Shown here: in pieces, positions 20,336 to 30,777 of the stretch | How the letters are laid out: the number at the start of each line of letters is the position of its first letter | Position numbering within the stretch: the first letter of the stretch is position 1 | Assembly (NCBI GenBank): GCA_947473045.1 | Contig: CANJCO010000023.1 | Coordinates: forward strand, 1-64,000 | DNA from: Myxococcales bacterium | GTDB taxonomy: Bacteria > Myxococcota_A > Polyangia > Polyangiales > Polyangiaceae | DNA: 64,000 bases | Reading direction: 5' to 3' | Program-made: the position numbers and the translations under genes | The notes under the pieces: model-generated | Databases searched by the model: none | What the model saw: only the letters and a program-made list of their open reading frames with translations | What the model was told of the DNA's origin: nothing

Positions 20336-21748
20336 ATGGCGACCAAGACCTACGAAGTGGTGGTGATCGGCGGCGGCCCCGGAGGCTACGCCTGCGCAAT
20401 TCGCCTCGGGCAACTCAAGCTCAAGACGCTCTGCATCGAAAAAGAAGAAGTCGGCGGCGTATGCCTCAACTGGGGATGCGTGCCCTCGAAGGCGCTCATC
20501 GCCGCGAGCCACACGTACGAGAAGGCCAAGCACGGCGACGCCATGGGCTTGACGGCCGACAACGTCCGCATGGACGTGAACAAGATGCAGGACTGGAAAG
20601 AGGGCATCGTCAAGAAGCTCACCGGAGGCATCCGCGGACTGTTTCGCGGCAACGGCGTCGAGCTCCTGTACGGCAACGCGAAGCTCACCGGCCCCAGGAC
20701 GATCGAAGTGCAGACGCGCGATGGCGGCGTAGAGACGATCGAGGCCACGAAGGCGATCGTGATCGCGACCGGCTCGTCGACCGTGGAGCTTGGCGCGTTC
20801 AAGTTCGACGGCCAGCAGATTATCGGTGCGCGCGAGGGCGTGAGCTTGCGCGCGGTGCCCAAGCGGCTCGTCGTCATCGGCGGCGGCGTCATCGGCCTCG
20901 AGCTCGGCACCGTCTACCAGAAGCTCGGCAGCGAGCTCACCGTGCTCGAAGCAACGTCGGGTCTGCTGCCGGGCATCGACCCCGAGCTGACCGCAGTGGT
21001 CGAGAAGAAGCTCATCAAGCACGGCGCGAAAATTCTCAAAAACACCAAGGCGGTCAGCGTCGACAAGCAGCCCGACGGCAGCTTGCTCGTCAAGGTCGAC
21101 CTCGGCGAGGGCAAGACCGACGCGCTCGCCTGCGACGTGCTGCTCGTCGCCGTGGGCATGCGGCCGAACAGCGCGGGCATCGGCCTCGAGGCCGCGGGCG
21201 TGACGGTCGAGCGCGGCTTCATCCCGACCGATCCGCTCGGCAAGACGAACGTGCCGGGCATCTACGCGATCGGCGACGTGAGCGGCCACCCGATGCTCGC
21301 GCACAAAGCCAGCAAAGAAGGCGAAGTCGTAGCTGAGGTGATCGCGGGCCACAAAGCGGCCAAAGACTGGGTCTCGATCCCTGCCGCGGTGTTCACCGAT
21401 CCCGAGATCGCCATCGCGGGCATGACCGAGCAGCAGGCCAAAGAGCGGGGCCACGAGGTGCGCATCGGGAAGTTTCCGTTTTCGGCGCTCGGGCGCGCGA
21501 TGGCGGTCATCGAGACCGACGGCTTCTTCAAGGTCGTCGCCGACGCGAAGACCCATGAATTGCTCGGTGTCCACATCGTTGGAGCGGAGGCCAGCAACCT
21601 CATCAGCGAAGGCGCGCTCGCGCTCGAGATGCACGCGTTCCTCGAAGACCTCGGCCTGACCATTCACCCGCACCCGACGCTCGGCGAGGGCATGATGGAG
21701 GCCGCGATGAACGGCCTCGGCCACGCGATTCACATCATGAACCGCTGA
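20336..21748 (+). CDS. lpdA: Dihydrolipoyl dehydrogenase (E3)
   Basis: This FAD enzyme reoxidises dihydrolipoamide in 2-oxoacid dehydrogenase complexes, making NADH. The 470-residue protein has the FAD-binding GGGPGGYACA, redox-active CysCys in GGVCLNWGCVPSKAL, NAD-binding VIGGGVIGLELG, and the second FAD motif GIYAIGDVSG. The C-terminal catalytic dyad is in HPHPTLGE. Length and motifs are standard. AGGAA lies about six bases before the ATG. It is co-directional with the E1 alpha gene and probably in the same operon. Confidence 0.97.
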   Translation: MATKTYEVVVIGGGPGGYACAIRLGQLKLKTLCIEKEEVGGVCLNWGCVPSKALIAASHTYEKAKHGDAMGLTADNVRMDVNKMQDWKEGIVKKLTGGIRGLFRGNGVELLYGNAKLTGPRTIEVQTRDGGVETIEATKAIVIATGSSTVELGAFKFDGQQIIGAREGVSLRAVPKRLVVIGGGVIGLELGTVYQKLGSELTVLEATSGLLPGIDPELTAVVEKKLIKHGAKILKNTKAVSVDKQPDGSLLVKVDLGEGKTDALACDVLLVAVGMRPNSAGIGLEAAGVTVERGFIPTDPLGKTNVPGIYAIGDVSGHPMLAHKASKEGEVVAEVIAGHKAAKDWVSIPAAVFTDPEIAIAGMTEQQAKERGHEVRIGKFPFSALGRAMAVIETDGFFKVVADAKTHELLGVHIVGAEASNLISEGALALEMHAFLEDLGLTIHPHPTLGEGMMEAAMNGLGHAIHIMNR

Positions 21749-21762
21749 CTGCCTGCGGGCAC

Positions 21763-21790
21763 AGGGCCCGGCGTGATCAGCGCCGGCCCT
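21763..21790. terminator. Convergent terminator hairpin
   Basis: AGGGCCCGGCG at 21763-21773 pairs with CGCCGGCCCT at 21781-21790, giving ten base pairs with one bulged C. It sits between the convergent lpdA and zinc-ribbon genes, and its right arm is inside the last codons of the zinc-ribbon gene. No T-tract is visible. Confidence 0.45.
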
Positions 21791-21953
21791 TGAAGCCCAT
21801 CATGCCCTGAACGACCGACTCGCTGGCCTCGGCGATCTCGTTCGCTTCTCGCGCGCGGTCGGCGCAGTCCTCGCACATCTTCTTGGTTTTGCCGTCCTGC
21901 TTGACGCTCATCAGCGCCTCGCATTCGTCGCCGCAAACCTTGCAGGTCGCCAT
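21777..21953 (-). CDS. Small zinc-ribbon protein
   Basis: This 58-residue protein has two CxxC-type knuckles, CKVCGDEC and CEDC, at a spacing expected for a single zinc site, followed by a short charged helix. It is probably cytoplasmic and of unknown role. The ATG at 21953 is supported by GAGGAG about seven bases upstream; a longer frame exists but has no ribosome site. It is divergent from pspA with only 59 bases between the starts, so the two may share regulation. Confidence 0.75.
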   Translation of the reverse strand: MATCKVCGDECEALMSVKQDGKTKKMCEDCADRAREANEIAEASESVVQGMMGFKGRR

Positions 21954-21994
21954 GTCGTGCTCCTCGTTGCGCGGCAGTGGCGCGCCGCGGTGTC

Positions 21995-22010
21995 GTGCTA
22001 ATCTTAGCAC
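21995..22010. promoter_or_regulatory. Perfect palindrome overlapping the pspA start region
   Basis: GTGCTAA and TTAGCAC arms with a TC spacer form a perfect 7-bp inverted repeat ending two bases before the pspA ATG. Its centre contains TAATCT, a plausible -10 element for a start site at about 22011, which would make the pspA transcript leaderless. The arms equal the CIRCE half-site bases (TTAGCAC / GTGCTAA) in the opposite arrangement. It is an operator candidate. Confidence 0.5.
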
Positions 22011-22012
22011 TT

Positions 22013-22717
22013 ATGGGCATCTTCGACCGGATGGGCAAAGTCATCTCCAGCAACCTCAACTCGCTGCTCGACAAGGCCGAAGACGACAAGAAGCTGATCG
22101 AGCTGAACGTCGAACAAATGAGCGAACAGCTCAAGGCGGCGCGTCAGGAAGTGATCGGCGCGGTCGCCGCGGAGAAGCAGCTCAAGAAGAAGCTCGATGG
22201 CTTGCAGGAAGACGGCGAGCGCTGGGACAAGCGCGCCGAGCTCGCGCTCAAGAGCGGCGACGAGGCGCTCGCGCGTGAAGCGCTCAAGCAAAAGCGTCGC
22301 GTGATGGGCGACACCGACGTGGTCGAAAAAGCACGCGTCGAGGCTCGCACCACGGCGCTCACCATGAAGGGCGAGCTCGAGCGCATGGAGCAGAAGCTCG
22401 AAGAGGTGAAGCTGCGCAAGGGCGCGATCGCGGCGCGCGCGCAGCAGGCCAAATCGGCCGACGGCGTCACCGGTCTCGGAGCGCGCGGAGGCTCGAGCGC
22501 GTTCGAGAACTTCCGGCGCATGGAAGAAAAAATCGAGGGCCGCGAGGCTCAGGGATCGGCGATGGCCGAAGTAGAAGACGCGCTGCGGGACGGGGCGATG
22601 TCGCGCGCTGAGGTGGACGCGAAGTTTCGAGAGCTCGAACACGGCGGCGGAAAATCGAGCGGGGATCCGCAGATCGACGACGATCTCGCGGCGCTGAAAA
22701 AACGCGTGCGGGTCTGA
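22013..22717 (+). CDS. pspA: PspA/IM30 family membrane-stress protein
   Basis: This 234-residue peripheral membrane protein is of the ESCRT-III-related PspA/Vipp1 family, which protects the inner membrane under stress. The N terminus MGIFDRMGKVISSNLNSLLD is the amphipathic helix typical of the family, and long coiled-coil helices follow (about 25-150). The start is fixed by homology of this helix, yet no Shine-Dalgarno sequence precedes it, so the mRNA may be leaderless. No pspF, pspB or pspC homologue is nearby, which suggests a regulation scheme different from that in enterobacteria. Confidence 0.88.
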   Translation: MGIFDRMGKVISSNLNSLLDKAEDDKKLIELNVEQMSEQLKAARQEVIGAVAAEKQLKKKLDGLQEDGERWDKRAELALKSGDEALAREALKQKRRVMGDTDVVEKARVEARTTALTMKGELERMEQKLEEVKLRKGAIAARAQQAKSADGVTGLGARGGSSAFENFRRMEEKIEGREAQGSAMAEVEDALRDGAMSRAEVDAKFRELEHGGGKSSGDPQIDDDLAALKKRVRV

Positions 22718-22748
22718 GCGTGCGGCGCGGCGGCTCGCCGGTCGCGCG

Positions 22749-24835
<2,087 letters not shown>

Positions 24836-24853
24836 CTACCGTTAGGGTTCAGT

Positions 24854-25291
24854 ATGGCGAAAAACCTCGTGCGGTTCGGCGTCGCGATGGAGTCGGAGCT
24901 CCTGGAGTCGCTCGACGCGCTCGTCTTGGAGCGCGGGGGTTCGCGCTCGGAGATTCTGCGCGACCTGGTGCGAAAAGAGGTCGCGCGGGCGCAGGTCGCG
25001 AGCCGCGCGATGGCGGTGGGATCGCTCACCCTCGTCTACGATCACCACGTGCGCGAGCTGTCCGAGAAGCTGACCGAAATGCAGCACGAGCTCGGCGAGG
25101 CGGTGCGCTCGACGATGCATGTACACCTCACGCATCACCTCTGCCTGGAGGTGATCGTGATGCGCGGGCGCGCCGATGTGCTGCAGAAGGTCGCGGGCCG
25201 CATTCTGGCCACAAAAGGCGTGGTGCAGGGCGGTCTCGAGCTGATGGCCGAGCCTGTCCTGGCGCAGGCGGCCCACGAGCACCATCCCTGA
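24854..25291 (+). CDS. nikR: Nickel-responsive regulator NikR
   Basis: This 145-residue ribbon-helix-helix repressor has an N-terminal DNA-binding strand and helix (VRFGVAMESELLESLDALV). The ACT-like C-terminal domain contains the Ni-binding His/Cys set in MHVHLTHHLCLEVIVMRG. Family members repress nickel uptake operons when Ni is abundant. A nickel transporter is not adjacent, and the permeases at 12946-14666 are too far away to link with confidence. It is divergent from obg. No strong ribosome site precedes the ATG. Confidence 0.93.
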   Translation: MAKNLVRFGVAMESELLESLDALVLERGGSRSEILRDLVRKEVARAQVASRAMAVGSLTLVYDHHVRELSEKLTEMQHELGEAVRSTMHVHLTHHLCLEVIVMRGRADVLQKVAGRILATKGVVQGGLELMAEPVLAQAAHEHHP

Positions 25292-25295
25292 GCGA

Positions 25296-25898
25296 TCACG
25301 CCGGAGTGGCCGCGTCGCCGGCGAGCTCGGTGGTGCCGACTTCGGCCAAAACTCGCTCGATTCGGGTGGCGAACAGCTCCCACAAAAAAGGTGCAATATA
25401 CACGTTGAGGCCCGGTATCCAGCCCACGATGACGGCCGTCATGCCGAGGCGCCTCGGAATCGGCGTGACCGCAGCGGGGGCGGGCCGCCCGGCGCGAAGC
25501 TGCTCCAGGCCGCGCGCGATCGCCGTCACGAGTCCCAGCTTCCACAGCCACGAAAACAGCGGGATGAAGCTCAGCGCGATCAGCATTCCCGACGAGACGT
25601 CTTTCACGGGGCCGACCACGCGCATGGCGGCGGGCAGGCTGGACCACACGCGCTCAAGCCACATGAGCTCGCACAGCGAAGCGCCCATCCGCAGCAGCAG
25701 CGCGGCGAGGAGCGCAAGCAGCGCGGTGAGCACGACCGGGATGGCGTGGTCGGATGCGATGCCCATCGCGATCGCCCGCCGAATGAAGACGCCGAACGTG
25801 AGCGCGAACGCGATTCCCCCGCACGACAAGCCGAGCGCCGAAAGCCGAAGGCCTCGCGCCGACACGCCGAGCAGGGGAGGCAGCGCAGAAGGCGGCAT
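25296..25898 (-). CDS. Membrane protein of unknown function
   Basis: This 200-residue integral membrane protein has about five hydrophobic segments (around residues 15-40, 50-70, 100-120 and 145-175), including a helix FIPLFSWLWKLGLV. A DUF4328-like architecture is possible but was not confirmed. The ATG at 25898 is chosen over a GTG three codons earlier. It ends four bases from the convergent nikR stop. Confidence 0.7.
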   Translation of the reverse strand: MPPSALPPLLGVSARGLRLSALGLSCGGIAFALTFGVFIRRAIAMGIASDHAIPVVLTALLALLAALLLRMGASLCELMWLERVWSSLPAAMRVVGPVKDVSSGMLIALSFIPLFSWLWKLGLVTAIARGLEQLRAGRPAPAAVTPIPRRLGMTAVIVGWIPGLNVYIAPFLWELFATRIERVLAEVGTTELAGDAATPA

Positions 25899-25970
25899 CA
25901 CCGTCACGATATCGCGATGCGGCCCGCGCGGAAGGGTTACCGCAACGCACCGGGCGTCCCAGCCAAGCCG

Positions 25971-26534
25971 CTATTCGTCGGGGCTCGTCTCGAGAGGGCG
26001 CGGGGCCAGGATGACGGTGCCGCTGACGAGTCGGCCTTCGAAGGCGAAAGCCGAGGTCGTCGAGTTCCCGTCGAGATCGCCGTTCGCGGTCGCCGTAAAG
26101 CCGGTCGTGGCAGCCGCTGAATACGAATACGAAAAGTACTGGGGCCCGAGAATGTCGAACTTGAGGCATGCCCAGCCGGTGGTCGTGTCGCCGGCGAGCC
26201 AGTCGCTCGGGCCGGACACGAACTTCGCCGCTTTCGGTACCGCCGACGGAACAGGAGAGGCCGCGCTCGCGCACAACGCCTGCGATCCGCTGGCCGAGTT
26301 GCCCGGGGCGAGGTAAGCGCCTGACATTTTCTCGCGGTTGTAGGCCTCGGCGGCGTTCTTGCCGATCTGGCTGACGTTGTTTCGAGCCTCGGCGGTCTTC
26401 GCGGACTTGAGGTAGCGGCTGACGCCGTAAATCGCGAGCACAGCCAAAATGCCGATGATCGCGACCACGATCATCAGCTCAATCAGGGTGAAGCCGGGCG
26501 GTGCGCCGCGGCGGCCCGTGCGCCTCGAGGTCAC
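25971..26534 (-). CDS. pilA: Type IV pilin-like protein
   Basis: This 187-residue prepilin has the class III signal RRGAPPG, processed before FTLIELMIVVAIIGILAVLAI, with Glu5 of the mature protein conserved. Globular and disulfide-prone C-terminal segments follow (two Cys). GTG at 26534 gives a typical 14-residue leader. An ATG at 26627 would give an unusually long leader and lies almost on the predicted transcription start. A strong sigma-54-type promoter at 26641-26656 fits the known PilR/sigma-54 control of pilA in Myxococcus. No other pil gene is adjacent. It could also be a minor pilin. Confidence 0.85.
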   Translation of the reverse strand: MTSRRTGRRGAPPGFTLIELMIVVAIIGILAVLAIYGVSRYLKSAKTAEARNNVSQIGKNAAEAYNREKMSGAYLAPGNSASGSQALCASAASPVPSAVPKAAKFVSGPSDWLAGDTTTGWACLKFDILGPQYFSYSYSAAATTGFTATANGDLDGNSTTSAFAFEGRLVSGTVILAPRPLETSPDE

Positions 26535-26640
26535 CGCCGGGACGGATTGCCGCGTTCGGGAAGCGCCGCGACAAGCGCGCTCCGAGCGGGTCGTTTGCGT
26601 CGCCGCGACTGCGAAGAGAGGTCCCATAGGCCACGTAAAA

Positions 26641-26656
26641 AGCATGAGTCGTGCCA
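26641..26656 (-). promoter_or_regulatory. Sigma-54-type promoter of the pilin gene
   Basis: Read on the minus strand this is TGGCACG, four bases, then ATGCT: eleven of twelve consensus positions, with the exact GG-N10-GC spacing. Transcription would begin near 26631, giving a leader of roughly 95 bases before the GTG at 26534. The rest of the gap 26535-26788 shows no other named element. Confidence 0.75.
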
Positions 26657-26788
26657 CGGATAAATGCGGCGGATAGAACGAATTCCGGCGTCGCGGACTG
26701 TCCCGTTTGTGCTCGGTGGGGCGTAACGCCACGGTCGTCGGGGCTCTGCGCACTTGAAGCTGCAGTCCGCCGGTGTGACAATGCTGGG

Positions 26789-28297
26789 ATGCGCTTTTCT
26801 CAGCTTGGTTTCGTGGCGGGCACCCTCGCCCTCGTGGCGGCTTCTTCGTGCGCGGCGAGCACCGACGACCGCGCTGGTTGCCTCTCCGTCGACGAGCCTG
26901 ACCCCGACAACAAAGACGACAACTGCGACGGCATCGACGGCGACGTCTCGCAAGCCGTGTTCGTGGCCACGATCGGCAACGATCTCGCCGCCGGCACGCG
27001 CGACGCTCCGCTGCGCACGGTTCGCGCGGGTATCGAAAAGGCTGCTCAGCTCAAGCTCTCCCAGGTGCTCATCGCGAACGGCGCCTACGCGGAGAGCAAG
27101 ACGCTCACGGTCAGCGCGGGCGTCGGCCTCTATGGCGGCTACGACGCCGCGAGCGCGTGGTCGCGGGCCGCGACCGAGGGCGTAGCGTCGTCGGGGACGA
27201 CGCTGAGCGGGCCGGATGTCGCGCTGCAAATCAGCGGCGTGGCCGATCCCGTCGCGATCGGCCGAATCAGCCTGTCTTCGGCCGATGGCGACGCAGCTGC
27301 CGGCAGCTCGATCGCGCTGCGCATTGTCGACTCGAAAGACGTGAAGCTCTTCGATGCGACGGTGATCGCAGCGGGCCGAGGCGGAAGCGGCGCCAACGGG
27401 GGCGACGGCGAACCCGGCGACGACGGCAAGCCCGGTCTGCCGGGCAGCGGAGGCGCGGTCGACAATCAGGCGTCCCCGGGTGGCGGCGGCGGCGCGGGCG
27501 ACAACCTTTCGTGTCCGGACGCCAGAGGCGGAGTGGGCGGAAAGGGGGGTCAGTCTCCCGGATTTGCAGGTCTGAAAGGAGGCGACAGCAACCTCGGAGA
27601 GCTCGGCGGCGCCGGAGCGTCGACCGGCAGTTGCTCGCCCTCCAGCGCGAAATCGGGCGGGCAAATCACAGTCGATGCCGACTCCGGTGCCACCGGAAAA
27701 GGAGCGGCCAGCGGCGTTGTCGACCTCAAGACCTATGCGTTTACGCCAGCGGATGGCGCGAGCGGCGAAGACGGCAAGACGGGCGCAGGCGGCGGCGGCG
27801 GCGGCGGCTCGTCGGGGCAGACGGGGCTGGCCTGCATCGACGGCTCGGGCAACGGCGGCGGCGGCGGCGGCGCTGGCGGCTGCGGCGGAAAGAAGGGCAA
27901 CGGCGGCCGGGGCGGCGGCGCCTCAATCGCGGTGGTGCTTGTTCGGTCGGGGCTCTCGCTCGCGGGCGTGCAGCTCATTACGGCGGCGGCCGGAAGCGGC
28001 GGAGCAGGGGGCGTTGGCGGCGCCGGAGGCACAGGCGGGCTCGGCGGAAACGGGGCTACCACCGGTGCCGGCGAGATCGGCAACGGCGGCAACGGTGGCG
28101 GCGGGCAGCACGGCGGCGTGGGCGGCGCGGGCGGTGGCGGCGCGGGCGGTCCGAGCGTGGGCGTGTGGCTCGTGGGCTCGCAGCGCCCCGCAGAAGACCA
28201 CGTCATCTACACGATTGGTCCGGCCGGCCGCGGCGGTGCAAGCTCGGCCGCGGGCGGCGCGGGCGCCGACGGGATCTCCAAGTCGTTCGCTCCCTGA
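26789..28297 (+). CDS. Glycine-rich surface lipoprotein
   Basis: This 502-residue protein starts with a lipoprotein-type signal (AASSCA). An acidic, putatively Ca-binding stretch DPDNKDDNCDGIDGD follows, like MopE/thrombospondin-type repeats. A beta-helix-like region comes next (about 60-190; DUF1565-like, GTRDAPLRTVRAGIEKA). The remaining 300 residues are extremely rich in Gly with repeated GGxGG runs (PGRS-like) interrupted by short beta segments such as ASIAVVLVRSG. It is probably a secreted or surface-exposed elongated protein. The Gly-rich part is a low-complexity repeat region prone to length change. An inverted repeat overlaps its stop codon. Confidence 0.85.
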   Translation: MRFSQLGFVAGTLALVAASSCAASTDDRAGCLSVDEPDPDNKDDNCDGIDGDVSQAVFVATIGNDLAAGTRDAPLRTVRAGIEKAAQLKLSQVLIANGAYAESKTLTVSAGVGLYGGYDAASAWSRAATEGVASSGTTLSGPDVALQISGVADPVAIGRISLSSADGDAAAGSSIALRIVDSKDVKLFDATVIAAGRGGSGANGGDGEPGDDGKPGLPGSGGAVDNQASPGGGGGAGDNLSCPDARGGVGGKGGQSPGFAGLKGGDSNLGELGGAGASTGSCSPSSAKSGGQITVDADSGATGKGAASGVVDLKTYAFTPADGASGEDGKTGAGGGGGGGSSGQTGLACIDGSGNGGGGGGAGGCGGKKGNGGRGGGASIAVVLVRSGLSLAGVQLITAAAGSGGAGGVGGAGGTGGLGGNGATTGAGEIGNGGNGGGGQHGGVGGAGGGGAGGPSVGVWLVGSQRPAEDHVIYTIGPAGRGGASSAAGGAGADGISKSFAP

Positions 28298-28313
28298 GGC
28301 CGAACTCGGCCTC
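28296..28313 (+). terminator. Hairpin at the end of the Gly-rich gene
   Basis: GAGGCCGA and TCGGCCTC arms (8 bp, perfect) with a two-base centre begin in the stop codon. It has no T-tract. The rest of 28314-28472 holds nothing I can name. Confidence 0.45.
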
Positions 28314-28472
28314 GCTCGCCCGACTCAGGGCACGCGCCCACGCGATCGGCTGTTGCGCACGCCGGACGAAGCGCGCGCTCGCGCCGCCCTCGCGATCGCC
28401 ACCCAGCTTCGCGCACGCCTCGCGCTTCGGGTTTGCGCGGGCTGCCCTTGACGCGCGCTTTGATGCCGGAGC

Positions 28473-29357
28473 ATGGTCGCCGTTATGTCGATTACCGCTG
28501 ACTACGCGGCTCGCAAAGCGAGCGAAAAACGCGCCCTTTTGTGGTCCGAAATCGCGGCTGATCTGCACGCCGATGGAGCGCTGCCGTCGCGCGCTCCCGG
28601 CGGACTTTCGCGACTGCGACTCCTCAGCGTCGACTTCAACCGGGGCTCGTTCGAGCTGCCCGGCGACGCGCTCCCGCCGGAGCGGCGCAAGCTGGTGCAC
28701 ACCTGGGGCGCCTGCGCGCGGCTGCGCTTCGAAATCACGCACAAGACCCGCTATACTGGCTTCTTCGAGACGGGAGGCGAAGCGATCGCGCGCTTCTCCG
28801 ATGCCAAAGGGGGCGGCGATTTTCTGCCCTCGATCGCGCTCAAGTTCTTCGTCGACGGTCAGGCGTCGCGGAACTTGCTCACCCTGCCGGCGGCCGCGCG
28901 CGCCAAGGGTGACGCTCGCTGTTTTTCGAGCGCGTTTTCCAACGCGGCTCCAGGGGCCACCACCTTCGACGGGAAGCTGGTGCAAGGGGCGTTCGAACGA
29001 ACGTCGCGTGCGCTCGGAGGCTCGCGCCTGCACGCCGTTTATCTGCCGCTGCATCACCTGGCGTCGATTGCCGAAAACGGCGAAGCGCCCGCAGTCGCCG
29101 TCGTCCCCGATCGCGTCGAGCTCCGCCCGACGCAAGACGCGATCCGCGCGTGTCCCGAAGGAGTCGATTTTCGCGCAGCGCTCGCGGCTGTGCCGGCAGG
29201 CACCAAGCTGTTCGATGTGCTCGCCGCGGCGGCGATCGACGAACCGACTGAGATTCTTGGGGCGATCTGGCAGGACAGCGCTTGGCTCGCGTCACGCTAT
29301 GGCGACGAGCGCCTGTTTTTTGCGCATGACGTCGGTCCGGTCGGCCCGCACGGTTGA
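28473..29357 (+). CDS. Protein of unknown function, possibly catalase-fold-like
   Basis: This 294-residue soluble protein was not assigned to a family with confidence. The segment EAIARFSDAKGGGDFLPSIALKFFVDG resembles the VRFS...GFAVKFYT region of the catalase fold. HAVYLPLHHLASI and the acidic C-terminal region (FFAHDVGP) have no clear counterpart, and the catalase proximal Tyr motif is not visible. It has no signal peptide. Two ATG codons (28473, 28485) are possible; CGGAG precedes the first. It stands alone between divergent or unrelated genes. Confidence 0.65.
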   Translation: MVAVMSITADYAARKASEKRALLWSEIAADLHADGALPSRAPGGLSRLRLLSVDFNRGSFELPGDALPPERRKLVHTWGACARLRFEITHKTRYTGFFETGGEAIARFSDAKGGGDFLPSIALKFFVDGQASRNLLTLPAAARAKGDARCFSSAFSNAAPGATTFDGKLVQGAFERTSRALGGSRLHAVYLPLHHLASIAENGEAPAVAVVPDRVELRPTQDAIRACPEGVDFRAALAAVPAGTKLFDVLAAAAIDEPTEILGAIWQDSAWLASRYGDERLFFAHDVGPVGPHG

Positions 29358-29394
29358 CGTGAGGTAGCAGGTCGCGGCGGACGCGCGCGCCGGG

Positions 29395-30600
29395 TCAGCT
29401 ACCCTGCGTCTTGCAGCCCACCACGATTTGCACCTTCGCGCTCGCGTCGTCGCGCAGCGCCTGACACGAAGCGCCGTAGACCTGCACCTGAGTCTGGTTG
29501 GGAAGGTAGTCCCAACCCGAAAGATGGGTGGTGTCGCGCGACAGGGCCTGCGTTCCGTTCTTGCTCGTCACCTGCACGTTGACCTTCGACAGATCGTTCT
29601 GCGCGCCGCCTTGTGCAGGCGGCAGATTGAAGGTGCAGTCGAACGCCTGCAGCGCGACGCTGTCGAGCGCGGTCTTGAGATCGGTCGCGAAGGTCTGCGC
29701 GTTGATCGGGTAAAAACAGTCGTTGGTCTTTTCGCAGCCGGCCGCGCGCGCGGTGCCTCCGGCCTTGGCGATCGGCGACAGGTAGTCGGCGCGGGCGCCC
29801 TTGGTGCCATCGATGACGCCGAGCACGAAGGTGCGCACGAGCTGTTTGCCCGACGCGCCGGCCGTCGCTGCGGCCACGACATTCTGAATGTCGTTCGCGC
29901 CGGGGTTCGCGACGGTGTCGCACGAGGTCGGAATGCCGTCTGTGAGGAGCACCACGCTTCGGGTACCGTCGTTCGGACTGGCTTTCTGCGCGTTGATGGC
30001 GCTCTGCAGCGCCGTGGCGAGCGGCGTGCCCCAGTAGAACGACTTGTCAGAAGTGGAGACGTAGGCCTCGATATCGCTGGTGTGCGTCGCGTCGAGGTTG
30101 CTGACGGCGATCGGCACTTTGTAGGTCTTTTCAGCGCAGCGCAGGGTCGGGTCCGGCTCCTGGCCGGGGGCGCAGTTGCACTTGACGTCGTTGAGCGCCA
30201 CGTCGATGCCGCAGCACGTAATCGGGGAGTCGCCCTGGGGGAACATCATCGCGCCCGCGCGCACACCCGTGCCGCTGAGCGCGCCGAGCAGGTCGAACAG
30301 TCCCTTTTTGGTCGAAGACCAGCGCGTCGAGTTGTCGCTGAGCTTGATTTGCATGCTGCCGGAACGGTCGATCAGAAACAGCACGTTCGACGCTTCGGGG
30401 ACGGCGTTGTAGACGCCCGCCGCGTCCTGACAGAACCCAGTGGCGGCGTCGGGCTCCGGTGTGACGGCGGCGTCGGCCGCGGGCGGAGCAGCTGCGTCCG
30501 GCACGTCGACGGGCGCGTTCTGCACGCGGTCGGCGGAGCCGCACGCGACGAAAGCGAACAGGGCGGGGACGAGACCGAGGGCGGCGGAGCGAGTGCGCAT
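29395..30600 (-). CDS. VWA-domain lipoprotein
   Basis: This 401-residue lipoprotein has lipobox Cys20 (AFVAC), an Asp/Ala/Pro linker and a von Willebrand A domain with an intact MIDAS DRSGS at 78-82, a Thr/Asp-containing second loop (WGTPLATAL) and LLTDG. Several Cys pairs follow. The C-terminal segment (SGWDYLPNQTQVQVYG to VGCKT) matches the paralogue at 144-1403, which has lost the MIDAS Asp. It probably binds metal-dependent ligands at the cell surface. ATG at 30600 gives a compact signal peptide; one at 30618 is also in frame. Confidence 0.85.
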   Translation of the reverse strand: MRTRSAALGLVPALFAFVACGSADRVQNAPVDVPDAAAPPAADAAVTPEPDAATGFCQDAAGVYNAVPEASNVLFLIDRSGSMQIKLSDNSTRWSSTKKGLFDLLGALSGTGVRAGAMMFPQGDSPITCCGIDVALNDVKCNCAPGQEPDPTLRCAEKTYKVPIAVSNLDATHTSDIEAYVSTSDKSFYWGTPLATALQSAINAQKASPNDGTRSVVLLTDGIPTSCDTVANPGANDIQNVVAAATAGASGKQLVRTFVLGVIDGTKGARADYLSPIAKAGGTARAAGCEKTNDCFYPINAQTFATDLKTALDSVALQAFDCTFNLPPAQGGAQNDLSKVNVQVTSKNGTQALSRDTTHLSGWDYLPNQTQVQVYGASCQALRDDASAKVQIVVGCKTQGS

Positions 30601-30777
30601 GGAGTCCAATACATACATATTGTGCGCCAGTGTCGCATAGAGAAATTTGTAGCGATTTCTGCTGCGCTTTGGTCGCCCGGAATGGATCGCCGGGTGTCCA
30701 TGCCGAAGCAGGGCCGACCCAGGGGCCACCGTGGCGCACGGCGCCCGCCGCGCGCGGTGCTATAGCCTCGCGCCCCG

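Noticed and set aside
21995-22010. A genuine CIRCE element
   Set aside because: The arms are present but in the opposite order and without the nine-base spacer, so HrcA control cannot be claimed.
27157-29367. Long Arg-rich open frame over the Gly-rich gene
   Set aside because: It is a shadow of the Gly-rich coding sequence, with no motif and composition typical of an out-of-frame translation.
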